A stretch of DNA of 64,000 nucleotides, taken from Agarilytica sp033852165 (GTDB taxonomy: Bacteria > Pseudomonadota > Gammaproteobacteria > Pseudomonadales > Cellvibrionaceae). The notes under the pieces are model-generated. The model saw nothing but the letters and a program-made list of their open reading frames with translations. It ran no database searches and was not told the DNA's origin. Shown here in pieces: positions 1 through 6,939 of this stretch. The first letter of the stretch is position 1, and each line of letters starts with the position of its first letter. Location of the stretch: NCBI GenBank assembly GCA_033852165.1, contig JAWSUZ010000026.1:1-64000 (forward strand), given 5' to 3'. A program made the translations under genes and the position numbers.

Positions 1-452
1 CAAATTTCCGGGGCCACCTCTACCCTACTCTACAAGAAAAAAACATTACTAATGAGCTATTTTTCTTTCTTCGCCACAACACCCTTTAGCTGGAACCACG
101 CAATTTCTCCCAACAATACCAACTCACTTACCTTGATCAATACGCCGTTTTTTTACACAGAAATATTATTTGGCGACATAGAATAAACCAGATTTCACGA
201 CAGGGATCTGAAGATTCATTCAAAGAAAAACCACCTTATATAATGCGGGCTTGTATCTATTTGGGCTAGACACAGAAAAGATTAATACTGGCTTACTGCA
301 ATATGGCCATTGCGTAAGCGTCAATTATTACTGTTGAAAATGGAATTATATTATCTGGCGGATGCAGCCATTCACAGCATGACCCAGGCAGGCGTTAAAG
401 TTGCAACCATATATGTCCAGTTAGTTGCGCAGGCGGTCTAAGCGCTTTTAGA
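1..452. other. Non-coding left edge, no intact gene
   Basis: I see no convincing complete gene here. A TATAAT box with an upstream TTCATT 18 bases away lies at 215-244 and could be a weak promoter. A short open stretch at 286-441, listed separately, reads like the end of a lost protein. The rest is AT-rich DNA with no repeat or hairpin that stood out. Confidence 0.5.
286..441 (+). pseudogene. Possible C-terminal remnant of an unknown gene
   Basis: An open frame of 51 codons runs from just after a stop at 283-285 to a TAA at 439-441. An internal ATG at 340 would give a 33-residue peptide beginning MELYYLADAAIH. The composition, with Ala/Val/Gln-rich helix-like residues, looks like real protein rather than random translation. 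No good ribosome binding site precedes the ATG. I do not recognise the family. It could be a decayed gene end, a tiny real gene, or chance. Confidence 0.2.
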
Positions 453-480
453 TTGCAGCGCGATTATAACTTTATATAAT
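453..480 (+). promoter_or_regulatory. Candidate sigma-70 promoter for the MetX-like gene
   Basis: TTGCAG at 453-458, a 16-base spacer and a perfect TATAAT at 475-480 lie about 90 bases upstream of the ATG at 568. The sequence around the -10 box (471-491) recurs with two mismatches at 1926-1946, downstream of the same gene. It may therefore be part of a small repeat that happens to carry a TATAAT rather than a dedicated promoter. Confidence 0.4.
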
Positions 481-567
481 AGACCCACCCCTTCCCTCGT
501 TTAGAAGACGATTAAGAACCCAAGTGGCCAACATTTAAACTAAGCTTGTCTCACAGCGAGGTGTTTT

Positions 568-1797
568 ATGGCCGTTTGCAGATTCAATACCCAAGCATTA
601 CTGAAGTGGTTTATCAATTGCGTTATCTCTCTAAGCGTAGTCTCTCTATGCTGCGCAACAGTATTTCCCAATACTCTAGTCGCTGAAACCCTCATTACCG
701 AAAAACAACGATTCACCCTACAAAAATTTACCACGACATCCGGAGCCATCCTACCCGAAGTGGAAATTGGCTGGGAAAGCTACGGTACGCTCAACGCCAA
801 AAAATCCAACGTTATACTAATCACTCACTACTTCGGTGGCACATCGCATGCGGCGGGTAAATATGCGGAGACGGATAAACGGGCGGGTTATTGGGATGCT
901 ATTATTGGCTCGGGTAAAGCTATCGACACGAACAAGTTTTATGTGATCAGCTCGGACTCACTGTCTAATATTAATGTAAAAGATCCGAAAGTATTCTCCA
1001 CCGGCCCATCGAGTATTAACCCGGCTACGGGAAAACCCTACGGCTCGGACTTTCCTATTATCACCATTCGCGACATCATTAATGTGCAACATGCCTTACT
1101 CAAAAGTTTATCCATAGATAAGCTCCATGCAGTTGCCGGTGCATCCATGGGCTCTCATCAAGCTTTAGAGTGGGCGAGTGCATTCCCAGACATGGTGGCA
1201 AGAGTTATCTCCGTTATTGGCGTGGGTGAAACGGATTCTCATGCCCTGGCCGATTTTGAAATCTCGGCACAATCGATAAAAAAAGATCCGCTTTGGAACA
1301 AGGGCCATTACTACGGTAAACAGGAGCCTGCCGAGGGACTAGCGGCCGCCATGCTGCCACTGATATTACACGCACATCACGGAGTGATTCTCGACCAACG
1401 ACACAAGGAAATCATGAATAAAGATTTGGCTCCATGGCAATCGATTAATGCCAGTTTCGCTGTGAGCACCTGGCTGGAAAATGTCTCTCGTTTGAGAACA
1501 ATGAATGCTGATGCCAACCACCTCCTCTATTTGCTTCGAAGTGTGCAATTATTTCGCATTGGACATAAACAAAGCCTAGAACTCGGCATCGCAACGATAA
1601 AAGCGAAAGCCTTACTTTTACCGGCAAAAAACGATTTGATGTACCCGACCTACAACATGAAAAAAGTCTACGACATAATGAAAGACCAAGGTATTAATGT
1701 CATTTATGAGGAAATTGATGGGCCTTGGGGTCATCTCGATGGGGTCTTTAATATTTCGCAAAAATCAGAGCTTATTCGCAAATTTTTAGAAGACTAA
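568..1797 (+). CDS. Secreted MetX-like alpha/beta-hydrolase (E22-type putative esterase)
   Basis: The 409-residue protein has the homoserine O-acetyltransferase (MetX) fold. The nucleophile elbow GASMG has Ser193, and the acid is probably Asp356 in NDLMYP. The catalytic His389 lies in GHLDG, and ITHYFGG near residue 85 forms the oxyanion region. Unlike cytosolic MetX it starts with a hydrophobic signal-like segment (residues about 11-39, ending VAE), so it should act in the periplasm or outside. This fits the secreted MetX-like esterase group better than methionine synthesis. GAGGTG lies 5 bases before the ATG and supports the start. The gene stands alone, with its neighbours on the other strand. 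The substrate is unknown; hydrolysis of a small ester is the likely activity. Confidence 0.8.
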   Translation: MAVCRFNTQALLKWFINCVISLSVVSLCCATVFPNTLVAETLITEKQRFTLQKFTTTSGAILPEVEIGWESYGTLNAKKSNVILITHYFGGTSHAAGKYAETDKRAGYWDAIIGSGKAIDTNKFYVISSDSLSNINVKDPKVFSTGPSSINPATGKPYGSDFPIITIRDIINVQHALLKSLSIDKLHAVAGASMGSHQALEWASAFPDMVARVISVIGVGETDSHALADFEISAQSIKKDPLWNKGHYYGKQEPAEGLAAAMLPLILHAHHGVILDQRHKEIMNKDLAPWQSINASFAVSTWLENVSRLRTMNADANHLLYLLRSVQLFRIGHKQSLELGIATIKAKALLLPAKNDLMYPTYNMKKVYDIMKDQGINVIYEEIDGPWGHLDGVFNISQKSELIRKFLED

Positions 1798-1925
1798 TAA
1801 CGTAAGGCATTTGATCTCAACCGTTCGCTTGTCCACAGCGCAGAAACGGCGCCCTAAATGGGTCTATTCTTATCTAAAGACAGGGAAGATTATTACTGAA
1901 GAAGTGCCTATCCTTACCTTTTTAT

Positions 1926-1946
1926 TTTATATAATAAACCCGCCCC
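1926..1946. repeat. Second copy of the TATAAT-containing 21-mer
   Basis: This stretch matches 471-491 at 19 of 21 positions and begins TTTATATAAT followed by an ACCC/CCCC-rich tail. The two copies bracket the MetX-like gene, 1.45 kb apart. No good -35 box precedes this copy. It may be a trace of an insertion or an intergenic repeat family. Confidence 0.35.
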
Positions 1947-2003
1947 CACGCTTCCTGAAAGATCGATTTTCACTTTATTATGAGTGAGCGTATTACTAAT
2001 TTC

Positions 2004-2033
2004 TGACGAAACGGGATCGTCCAGATATGCCTC
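2004..2033. repeat. REP-like short palindromic repeat, copy 1
   Basis: The core TGACGAAACGGGATCGTCCA is shared exactly with 4234-4253, and similarity continues for another 9 bases. Inside it GACGA and TCGTC form a 5-bp stem around the 7-base loop AACGGGA. A second copy lies 2,230 bases away, beyond a REP-associated transposase remnant. That is the expected arrangement for a REP/RAYT element. The family assignment is inference from hairpin plus context. Confidence 0.5.
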
Positions 2034-2040
2034 ATTAAAT

Positions 2041-2072
2041 GGCTCTAAATCCCACACTTAGAATTTAGAGCC
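2041..2072 (-). terminator. Hairpin downstream of the small membrane-protein gene
   Basis: GGCTCTAAAT (2041-2050) and ATTTAGAGCC (2063-2072) form a perfect 10-bp stem with a 12-base loop, ending 14 bases past the stop of the leftward gene at 2087. The run following it on the minus strand (ATTTAATG) is only weakly T-rich. It could act as a weak or bidirectional terminator for the convergent MetX-like gene as well. Confidence 0.45.
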
Positions 2073-2086
2073 GTAACATTTTCTTA

Positions 2087-2344
2087 TCACCTTTTAATAA
2101 ATCGCTTGGGAATTATTAGCAAGCCTACAGTTACAACCCAATATATTAATCCAGAATAAAGCTCTTTTGGGAAAGCCCCCTCTAATAGTTCAGCAGGGCT
2201 AACCAGCATAGTAAGCACTATAAATGGAGACAGCAGACCTGTGTATTCAAAATGGGGGTGCGCGGGAAAAACGCCAGGAAAAAAGAAAAAGAAAATCCCC
2301 CAGCTAACGGTCCACAACAAAACCAATATAAGCTTGTATTTCAT
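2087..2344 (-). CDS. Small integral membrane protein, unknown function
   Basis: The 85-residue protein has about three hydrophobic segments: residues 4-22, with a run of five Phe; 36-50; and 64-79. It ends in a basic tail (IPKRFIKR), which suggests a cytoplasmic C-terminus. The start ATG shares its A with the TAA stop of the upstream gene (TAATG), so the two are translationally coupled. It is probably a partner or membrane anchor of the zinc-PLC-like protein encoded before it. I recognise no family. A hairpin follows the stop. Confidence 0.6.
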   Translation of the reverse strand: MKYKLILVLLWTVSWGIFFFFFPGVFPAHPHFEYTGLLSPFIVLTMLVSPAELLEGAFPKELYSGLIYWVVTVGLLIIPKRFIKR

Positions 2345-3162
2345 TACTTTGCCTTACTCGAAACTTGTAACCATTTTTTTTCAAAGGCTGACCACCCATT
2401 TTCAATGCCAGACTTATTAGCAACCGCTTGAGCAGCCAGGTACAACATTTCAGATGATGCGATTATTGCCGCTTTTGCATGAACGGAGTGCATCGACCCT
2501 GATTCAAAATCATCCTTACCATGCTTATGGTGGTCTTGAGTTGAGTACACATAAATATCTGATATCGAGCCAGGAAAATTTGGATTGGAAAAGAGTTCTC
2601 TTTTGGTATGTCCTGGAGAAAAAGAGTCTTGAAGAGCGTGTAACGCCAACGCCATAAAAGATGCGGCCTGCCTCCCAATCAGAGCATCCGTTACATGAGC
2701 GGTCCGACCATGGCTACGATGAAATGTCAACTTATTCATCCCCTCCATCCATTTTGAAACATTCATTTTAATGAATGCAACACATTCCGCGTGCGCCTGC
2801 TTGACCGTAGCACCTGAGGAGCGGCGCATGAAATGAAATTTTTGACCTGCATCAAGAAAATGATGGCGCAACTTTAAGGGTTCCAAATCAACAGCCACTA
2901 CCTCCCTTACTAAATAACCACTTTCTAACCCATGAAAGGACTCACCGAAAACCGAGAGTTCTTGAAGTACGATATAGCTGGATAATCGAAAATTATCCTT
3001 TTCATTTGAGGTTGCTTTATCTTTCCACTCTCTCTTCAGCGTTGTAAATTGAGAACTTTTACACAGTTTTTCTTTAAATAATATGCTGGTAGCTCTATCA
3101 CATCTGGATTTAAATGCGCGTATTGCGTTGTTAGTTAACTTAGCGTGACCATCCAATTTCAT
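2344..3162 (-). CDS. Zinc-dependent phospholipase C / S1-P1 nuclease-fold-like protein
   Basis: From ATG 3162 the product is 272 residues. AGGGAG sits about 8 bases upstream of this ATG, making it a better start than the in-frame ATG 11 codons earlier. The fold hint is the pair of metal-ligand-like motifs GHAKLT near the N-terminus and HALQDSFSPGH at residues 175-185. These resemble the HxxxD...H signature of zinc-dependent phospholipase C and P1-type nucleases. Further His-rich stretches (RHHFLDAGQKFH, DHHKHG) could supply more ligands. No signal peptide is evident, which is unusual since that fold is normally exported. It is coupled to a small membrane protein. The function is inferred only from motifs. 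Confidence 0.5.
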   Translation of the reverse strand: MKLDGHAKLTNNAIRAFKSRCDRATSILFKEKLCKSSQFTTLKREWKDKATSNEKDNFRLSSYIVLQELSVFGESFHGLESGYLVREVVAVDLEPLKLRHHFLDAGQKFHFMRRSSGATVKQAHAECVAFIKMNVSKWMEGMNKLTFHRSHGRTAHVTDALIGRQAASFMALALHALQDSFSPGHTKRELFSNPNFPGSISDIYVYSTQDHHKHGKDDFESGSMHSVHAKAAIIASSEMLYLAAQAVANKSGIENGWSAFEKKWLQVSSKAK

Positions 3163-3495
3163 CGAGTTTCTCCCTGTTGGCTCTATAATTTTCAAGTCTT
3201 ATTAAGACCGTCGATACAAAGCATGTATTTAGCGTATTGCTGTAATATCACATGTAAAATGAATCGCAGATATTATCGCCTGCAGCCCCTTTCATCAACT
3301 GTTTATACGTATAGCCTCGAATCAAAAACCGAACCATACTCAGCGCCGCCGCTAGCGATTTAATCTGGATCTAGAGAACTTACTTAATTCGTGCAAAATT
3401 AAAGAAACTCCCAATTAACGAGACGCCCACACAATAGCTTGATCAGCCACAATACGGCTGCATATAATACCAGCATAAATCACGGAACGACGACG
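3163..3495. other. Divergent intergenic region
   Basis: The leftward PLC-like gene and the rightward transposase remnant diverge here. Apart from a 13-base palindrome at 3196-3208 I see no strong promoter, repeat or small gene. An in-frame ATG at 3439 would extend the transposase by 19 residues that do not look like the family. Confidence 0.4.
3196..3208. promoter_or_regulatory. Palindrome GTCTTA-T-TAAGAC upstream of the PLC-like gene
   Basis: A perfect 13-base palindrome (6-bp arms, one central base) lies 34-46 bases upstream of the ATG at 3162, at operator distance. It could bind a dimeric regulator. It is short enough to be chance. Confidence 0.25.
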
Positions 3496-3888
3496 ATGCC
3501 AAAACCTGGAAAACACCTTATCTCTCTCGACGATACGCCCTACTACCACTGCGTATCACGCTGCGTTCGCAAAACATACCCATGCGGTTTTGATCGGCTC
3601 ACCAATACAAGCTATGAACATCGCCGCCAATCGATTGAAGACCGCATTCACATATTGGCGCAAGTCTTTGCAATCGACGTTTTTGCCTACGCAGTGATGA
3701 GCAATCACACTCACCTAGGCCTACACATTAACAAAGCCAAAAGCCTAACCTGGAGCGATATGGAAGTTTGCCAGCATTGGCATCAGATTTATAAGGGCAC
3801 AGTCCTTACGTAAAAATATCAACGAAAGGAATCCTTGGATGAGACGGAGCTTCTAGCTGTGCGCTTACTACTAGATAAATGGCGAGGA
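3496..3888 (+). pseudogene. Decayed REP-associated (Y1/RAYT-type) transposase
   Basis: From ATG 3496 the frame reads MPKPGKHLISLDDTPYYHCV, then RCVRKTYPCG, EHRRQSIEDR and MSNHTHLGLH. This is the N-terminal third of the roughly 300-residue IS200-like transposase family common in marine gammaproteobacteria. The HUH metal motif is HTH, where most members have a bulky hydrophobic or aromatic middle residue. The frame stops at 3813. A later frame at 3838-3888 still encodes DETELLAVRLLLDKWRG, the expected next family segment, so the gene is broken by a frameshift or deletion. The rest, including the catalytic Tyr region, is gone. REP-like hairpins lie on both sides. Confidence 0.8.
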
Positions 3889-4082
3889 TAGCTTGGATAT
3901 TATTACAGCGGCGTGAGCCATATAAAGCCATGCCTTAGACACGACTTTACCACTCTACCTTAAGGTAACCATTGCATGATGAACACAGCGGTTAATCCGC
4001 CCTGGCAAGAACCTGAACAAGACATAGCATTTAATGCTGGGTGAGTGTTTTAGGCGGTCAGGTGCAGATCTCATTAGGGCGC

Positions 4083-4102
4083 GAAGGTGGTCAACCACCT
4101 TC
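4083..4102. repeat. Near-perfect 9-bp inverted repeat
   Basis: GAAGGTGGT and ACCACCTTC are separated by only two bases (CA), followed by TTT. The tiny loop makes a simple hairpin terminator less likely than a cruciform, protein-binding palindrome or mobile-element end. It lies between the transposase remnant and REP-like copy 2. Confidence 0.45.
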
Positions 4103-4233
4103 TTTACAGACGCCGGATATATGTCTTCGTTACCGCCTTCTTAAAATTAAAAAGATGGTTAATCAAAAAGTTAGTGTGACTTTGAAGTACAACAATAAAC
4201 CTCCGCGTTTTGAGGTTTTTGGATTACTTCACT

Positions 4234-4262
4234 TGACGAAACGGGATCGTCCATATATGTCT
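4234..4262. repeat. REP-like short palindromic repeat, copy 2
   Basis: This copy matches 2004-2032 at 27 of 29 positions, with the same GACGA/TCGTC hairpin in the same orientation. Copies 1 and 2 lie 2.23 kb apart on either side of the PLC-like gene pair and the RAYT remnant. Confidence 0.5.
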
Positions 4263-4341
4263 GTTTAGGTCTTAGTTTACATATTAATGGTAATCGAACA
4301 GCAGCACACAAACACTAAGCCATAGGCATCCAACAAATCCC

Positions 4342-4362
4342 AGCCCGTAAAAACGGGCTTTT
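4342..4362 (+). terminator. Rho-independent terminator-like hairpin
   Basis: AGCCCGT (4342-4348), loop AAAA, and ACGGGCT (4353-4359) are followed by TTT. A 7-bp GC-rich stem with a short T run fits a weak terminator for rightward transcription. No intact rightward gene precedes it, so it may be a relic of the transposase unit. Confidence 0.45.
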
Positions 4363-4535
4363 AAAGCTAATACCATTCAGCCTCCCACCCACGAATTACC
4401 GACACGACCTGCCCCTTAGCCCTCCCCCACCGCCGATTGTTATTAAACGCGGGATCCATATTTATGAATCTGCTCAGCTCTCTATTAGAGTATCTCGGCG
4501 CACTGACTGTCACGATTATTCTTTATTTATTTCCG

Positions 4536-4564
4536 CTAGGGCTAAAGTGCATGTCCTATTTATT
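4536..4564. repeat. Dispersed 28-base repeat, copy a
   Basis: The shared core is AGGGCTTAANGTGCATGTCC followed by TATTTATT. This copy lies 16 bases past the stop (minus strand) of the 337-residue secreted protein. Similar copies are at 5690-5717 and 5792-5822. Copies a and c sit at equivalent positions downstream of two paralogous genes, which points to a segmental duplication. Confidence 0.6.
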
Positions 4565-4579
4565 TATATTGAGTTCGCC

Positions 4580-5593
4580 TTATAGCAAAACATCTGGATC
4601 ATTTAACAATACATCATGCATCTCAGGGATCAATTGATCCGTCTGGCCCTCACATTCACTTTGACTAGGGTAGCCCTTGCTCCAAGTTAAATTGCCACTG
4701 GCTAACCATTGTTTGATCGTGTCTTCGTCAGTTCCCATAGGCAGATATTCCCCCGTCACCCCCTCAGGCAAGCTGGCTTGTGCTGTAATATCTCGTTCGA
4801 AATGCTGGTAAACATCCTCCAACATTGTAAAACCTATGACCGGATTACTCCCGTCATTGGATTGATAGGACTTTCTCCATACCACAATATCCTGGTTGCC
4901 GTCCTCATCATAATCACCAACATAGAGTTTGGCATACGCACGAATTCCGGCTGAAATTATTTTATTATTGGCTAAAACTCGCGACGTATATTGAATTCCC
5001 GTTACCGGGTTTTGGCTAAAAAACTGGGTCATTTCGTCTTTACTCATCCAATCACTTTCATCTATAGGCTCCGCAAAAACAGTTCGTTCATATTGAAGGG
5101 AAAAAACTATAAACAACCCTTTTAACATTATCACAATATCTTTTTGACCGTCTTCTTCAAGGTCTCCCAGGCGTAAAGGAGAATTCCCTAAACAACCAAT
5201 TCCAGCCCCTACCCCCTCATAATCAAATTGTAAGGGGTATGGGTGATTAAGCTCTTTGTAATGAGCCTCAATTGCAGAAGAAAAATATTGGTGGGTCCAA
5301 CGTATTAATGGCCAACCACCCAAGTTTTGCGCATTACTTACATTAAACCTATTAATTGAGCTAGTTCGGAAAAGCCAATAGTAAATATTGGCTTCATCAC
5401 TCTCAATAAGAGCATCCGCTATAAATGGTCCGTTTTGGGCACCCCACATAGTTTTTTTAATCGTCGACGGGATACTTTCACGATTCACTCCTTTTGAGAA
5501 ATCAGGTATGGCCGTTTGAGAAAAGACTATGACTGGGGAAATAAACGGCATAACAACTAAGAGGCCCTTAACAAACATAAGTAGAAATTTCAT
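4580..5593 (-). CDS. Secreted protein with FG-GAP-like calcium motif (paralogue of the 365-aa protein)
   Basis: From ATG 5593 the product is 337 residues, starting with a clear signal peptide (MKFLLMFVKGLLVVMPFISP...VFSQ). AAGGG 7 bases upstream supports this start over the upstream ATG at 5635. DYDEDGNQDI near residue 230 is an FG-GAP/EF-hand-like Dx[DN]xDG acidic loop. The C-terminus (WLASGNLTWSKGYPS...CEG) matches that of the 365-residue protein at 5842-6939 (WLSDNDYTWTTGWPS...CDG). The two are clearly paralogues, probably by tandem duplication. A terminator lies between them, so this gene probably has its own promoter. The function is unknown. It may be a surface or periplasmic binding partner of the large secreted proteins upstream. 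Confidence 0.65.
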   Translation of the reverse strand: MKFLLMFVKGLLVVMPFISPVIVFSQTAIPDFSKGVNRESIPSTIKKTMWGAQNGPFIADALIESDEANIYYWLFRTSSINRFNVSNAQNLGGWPLIRWTHQYFSSAIEAHYKELNHPYPLQFDYEGVGAGIGCLGNSPLRLGDLEEDGQKDIVIMLKGLFIVFSLQYERTVFAEPIDESDWMSKDEMTQFFSQNPVTGIQYTSRVLANNKIISAGIRAYAKLYVGDYDEDGNQDIVVWRKSYQSNDGSNPVIGFTMLEDVYQHFERDITAQASLPEGVTGEYLPMGTDEDTIKQWLASGNLTWSKGYPSQSECEGQTDQLIPEMHDVLLNDPDVLL

Positions 5594-5660
5594 AGCGGCA
5601 CCCTTATTAATTACAATTAACTTTGTAAGTATCATTATTGTCCGCCCGGTCTCGAAAGTC

Positions 5661-5690
5661 CCACCACCAACACAGTAGTCAGTACAGTAA
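5661..5690. repeat. 30-base fragment of the 1,222-aa gene
   Basis: This stretch matches 8356-8385, inside the 1,222-residue gene, at 27 of 30 positions. Both encode YCTDY-VG-G on the minus strand. It abuts copy b of the 28-base repeat and is in frame with the start region of the 337-aa gene. It looks like debris from a duplication that included part of the upstream gene. Confidence 0.45.
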
Positions 5691-5717
5691 GGGCTTAATG
5701 TGCATGTCCTATTTATT
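5690..5717. repeat. Dispersed 28-base repeat, copy b
   Basis: AGGGCTTAATGTGCATGTCC followed by TATTTATT. It differs from copies a and c at only a few positions. It lies directly next to the 30-base fragment at 5661-5690, in the spacer between the two paralogous genes. Confidence 0.6.
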
Positions 5718-5772
5718 GCACGAATAACCTTGTCGACAAACTCACCTGATGGGCTCGAGAGCGGAAAACACT

Positions 5773-5800
5773 AAAAAGCCCTAGTGATTAGCTAGGGCTT
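5773..5800 (-). terminator. Rho-independent terminator after the 365-aa gene
   Basis: A perfect 9-bp stem, AAGCCCTAG (5776-5784) and CTAGGGCTT (5792-5800), has a 7-base loop. It is followed on the minus strand by TTTTT (5773-5777). It lies 42 bases past the stop at 5842 and probably ends the long leftward unit that begins with the giant gene. Confidence 0.75.
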
Positions 5801-5822
5801 AAGGTGCATGTCCTATCTATTT
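5792..5822. repeat. Dispersed 28-base repeat, copy c
   Basis: CTAGGGCTTAAGGTGCATGTCC then TATCTATT; the left part is also the right arm of the terminator hairpin. It begins 20 bases beyond the stop of the 365-aa gene, the same relative place as copy a beyond the paralogue. Confidence 0.6.
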
Positions 5823-5841
5823 CGCTATTCTAGGCCAATAG

Positions 5842-6939
5842 CTAATGCAAAACCGGGTCGCCAATCCAGTTCATTGGAAACTCTGAAGCCTTACCGTCAC
5901 AAACATTGCCGTTTTTTTCCGAGGGCCAACCAGTAGTCCATGTATAGTCGTTATCAGATAGCCATTTTTCGGCTACCTGTGTACCAATTGTTCGCTCAAC
6001 AAACCCAGTTTGGTCCGTGTTTTCTTCGAGCCAAACAAACTGGTTTTTGTCTAGATAAAAAAGGTGTGAGTTATCCGGTTTAGACGGTGTATCTTTTCGT
6101 ATTGCTGACGCGTATTCTCGTGTCCAAATGAGTATGTCGAGAAATCCATTTTTATTGAAGTCGAACACATAGAGTTTGCTAAATGTTTTTCTGCCTTCAC
6201 CCGCAACACTATCGATTTTCGCTAACCGGTCATAGTTGCTTGCTGCCACCCAAAACTTTGAATCGTAGACGCCTTTAATACTATCAGAAGCTTCGACGCC
6301 TTTATAGTTGACAGCCATTAACTGTACGTCGAATAATTTTGTTTCATTTAATTCAGCATAAGCAGAAAGAGTTAAATAATCATATGTACCACCGCCCTTC
6401 ATATTAGACGTTCGATCCCCGCCGCCTGTAATGGTAAAAAACTCAGGGGATGATGATCCCATAATATTGTGCTTAAACAGTGGCCGGTTTTCCAAACAGC
6501 CGTAATAGTCGCCTACCCCACGCCCATTGGGTAATAGTTTTTGCTTTTTATCTAATACAACTGCTTTCATATTTTTATTTTGGTCATTCGCAATAGAAAC
6601 ATAACCTTGCCATTCACCAGGATCAACCGGTTTACCTAAACCGATTTGCATATCTTTATAATCAATGTAAGTGCCAATTTCTGTGAGCAATACATCTAAC
6701 AAAAAAACCTCACTACTCTCCAATTCCAAGTAAAACTTTTCGCTACCCGCATTCCAACTACTTAGTACCGTATCCAACAGTTCGCGATTATAGGTTACTG
6801 TTGCTTTTGATCTTTTTTCGCCATAAACAGGCTCAAAAACAAAATTCGCGTAACGGTCTTCTTGTACATCATCTGCGAACGATGTCGCGGCAAAGGATAA
6901 TGTGAGTAACACAAGATAAACTAATGTTGTTAAGGACAT
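5842..6939 (-). CDS. Secreted protein with FG-GAP-like calcium motif, last gene of the giant-protein unit
   Basis: The start is ATG 6939 (365 residues). It opens with the signal peptide MSLTTLVYLVLLTLSFAATSFA, whereas the upstream 27 in-frame codons lack signal character. The start overlaps the end of the preceding gene by 10 bases, and GGCGGAG lies about 9 bases upstream. DFNKNGFLDI at about residue 268 is an FG-GAP/EF-hand-like loop. The C-terminal 60 residues match those of the protein at 4580-5593. A strong terminator follows. I recognise no enzyme motif. Its place directly after a protein with a muramidase-like domain would fit a partner or immunity protein, but that is a guess. Confidence 0.7.
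   Translation of the reverse strand: MSLTTLVYLVLLTLSFAATSFADDVQEDRYANFVFEPVYGEKRSKATVTYNRELLDTVLSSWNAGSEKFYLELESSEVFLLDVLLTEIGTYIDYKDMQIGLGKPVDPGEWQGYVSIANDQNKNMKAVVLDKKQKLLPNGRGVGDYYGCLENRPLFKHNIMGSSSPEFFTITGGGDRTSNMKGGGTYDYLTLSAYAELNETKLFDVQLMAVNYKGVEASDSIKGVYDSKFWVAASNYDRLAKIDSVAGEGRKTFSKLYVFDFNKNGFLDILIWTREYASAIRKDTPSKPDNSHLFYLDKNQFVWLEENTDQTGFVERTIGTQVAEKWLSDNDYTWTTGWPSEKNGNVCDGKASEFPMNWIGDPVLH

Larger units (their letters stand above)
3889..4579. other. Non-coding region with hairpins and repeats
   Basis: This stretch probably includes eroded transposase DNA. It holds a near-perfect inverted repeat at 4083-4102, the second REP-like element at 4234-4262, a terminator-like hairpin at 4342-4362, and one copy of a 28-base direct repeat at 4536-4564. 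An open frame of 75 codons at 4041-4268 runs through the inverted repeat and the REP-like element and has no credible protein character. Confidence 0.5.

Noticed and set aside
568..1797. Homoserine O-acetyltransferase of methionine synthesis (metX)
   Set aside because: The fold matches, but an N-terminal export signal and no methionine genes nearby argue for the secreted esterase-like group.
4041..4268. Rightward 75-codon frame
   Set aside because: It runs through an inverted repeat and a REP-like element and shows no protein character or start signal.
4437..4637. Rightward small membrane-protein frame
   Set aside because: It overlaps the 3' end of the 337-aa gene on the other strand, contains copy a of the 28-base repeat, and has no ribosome site.
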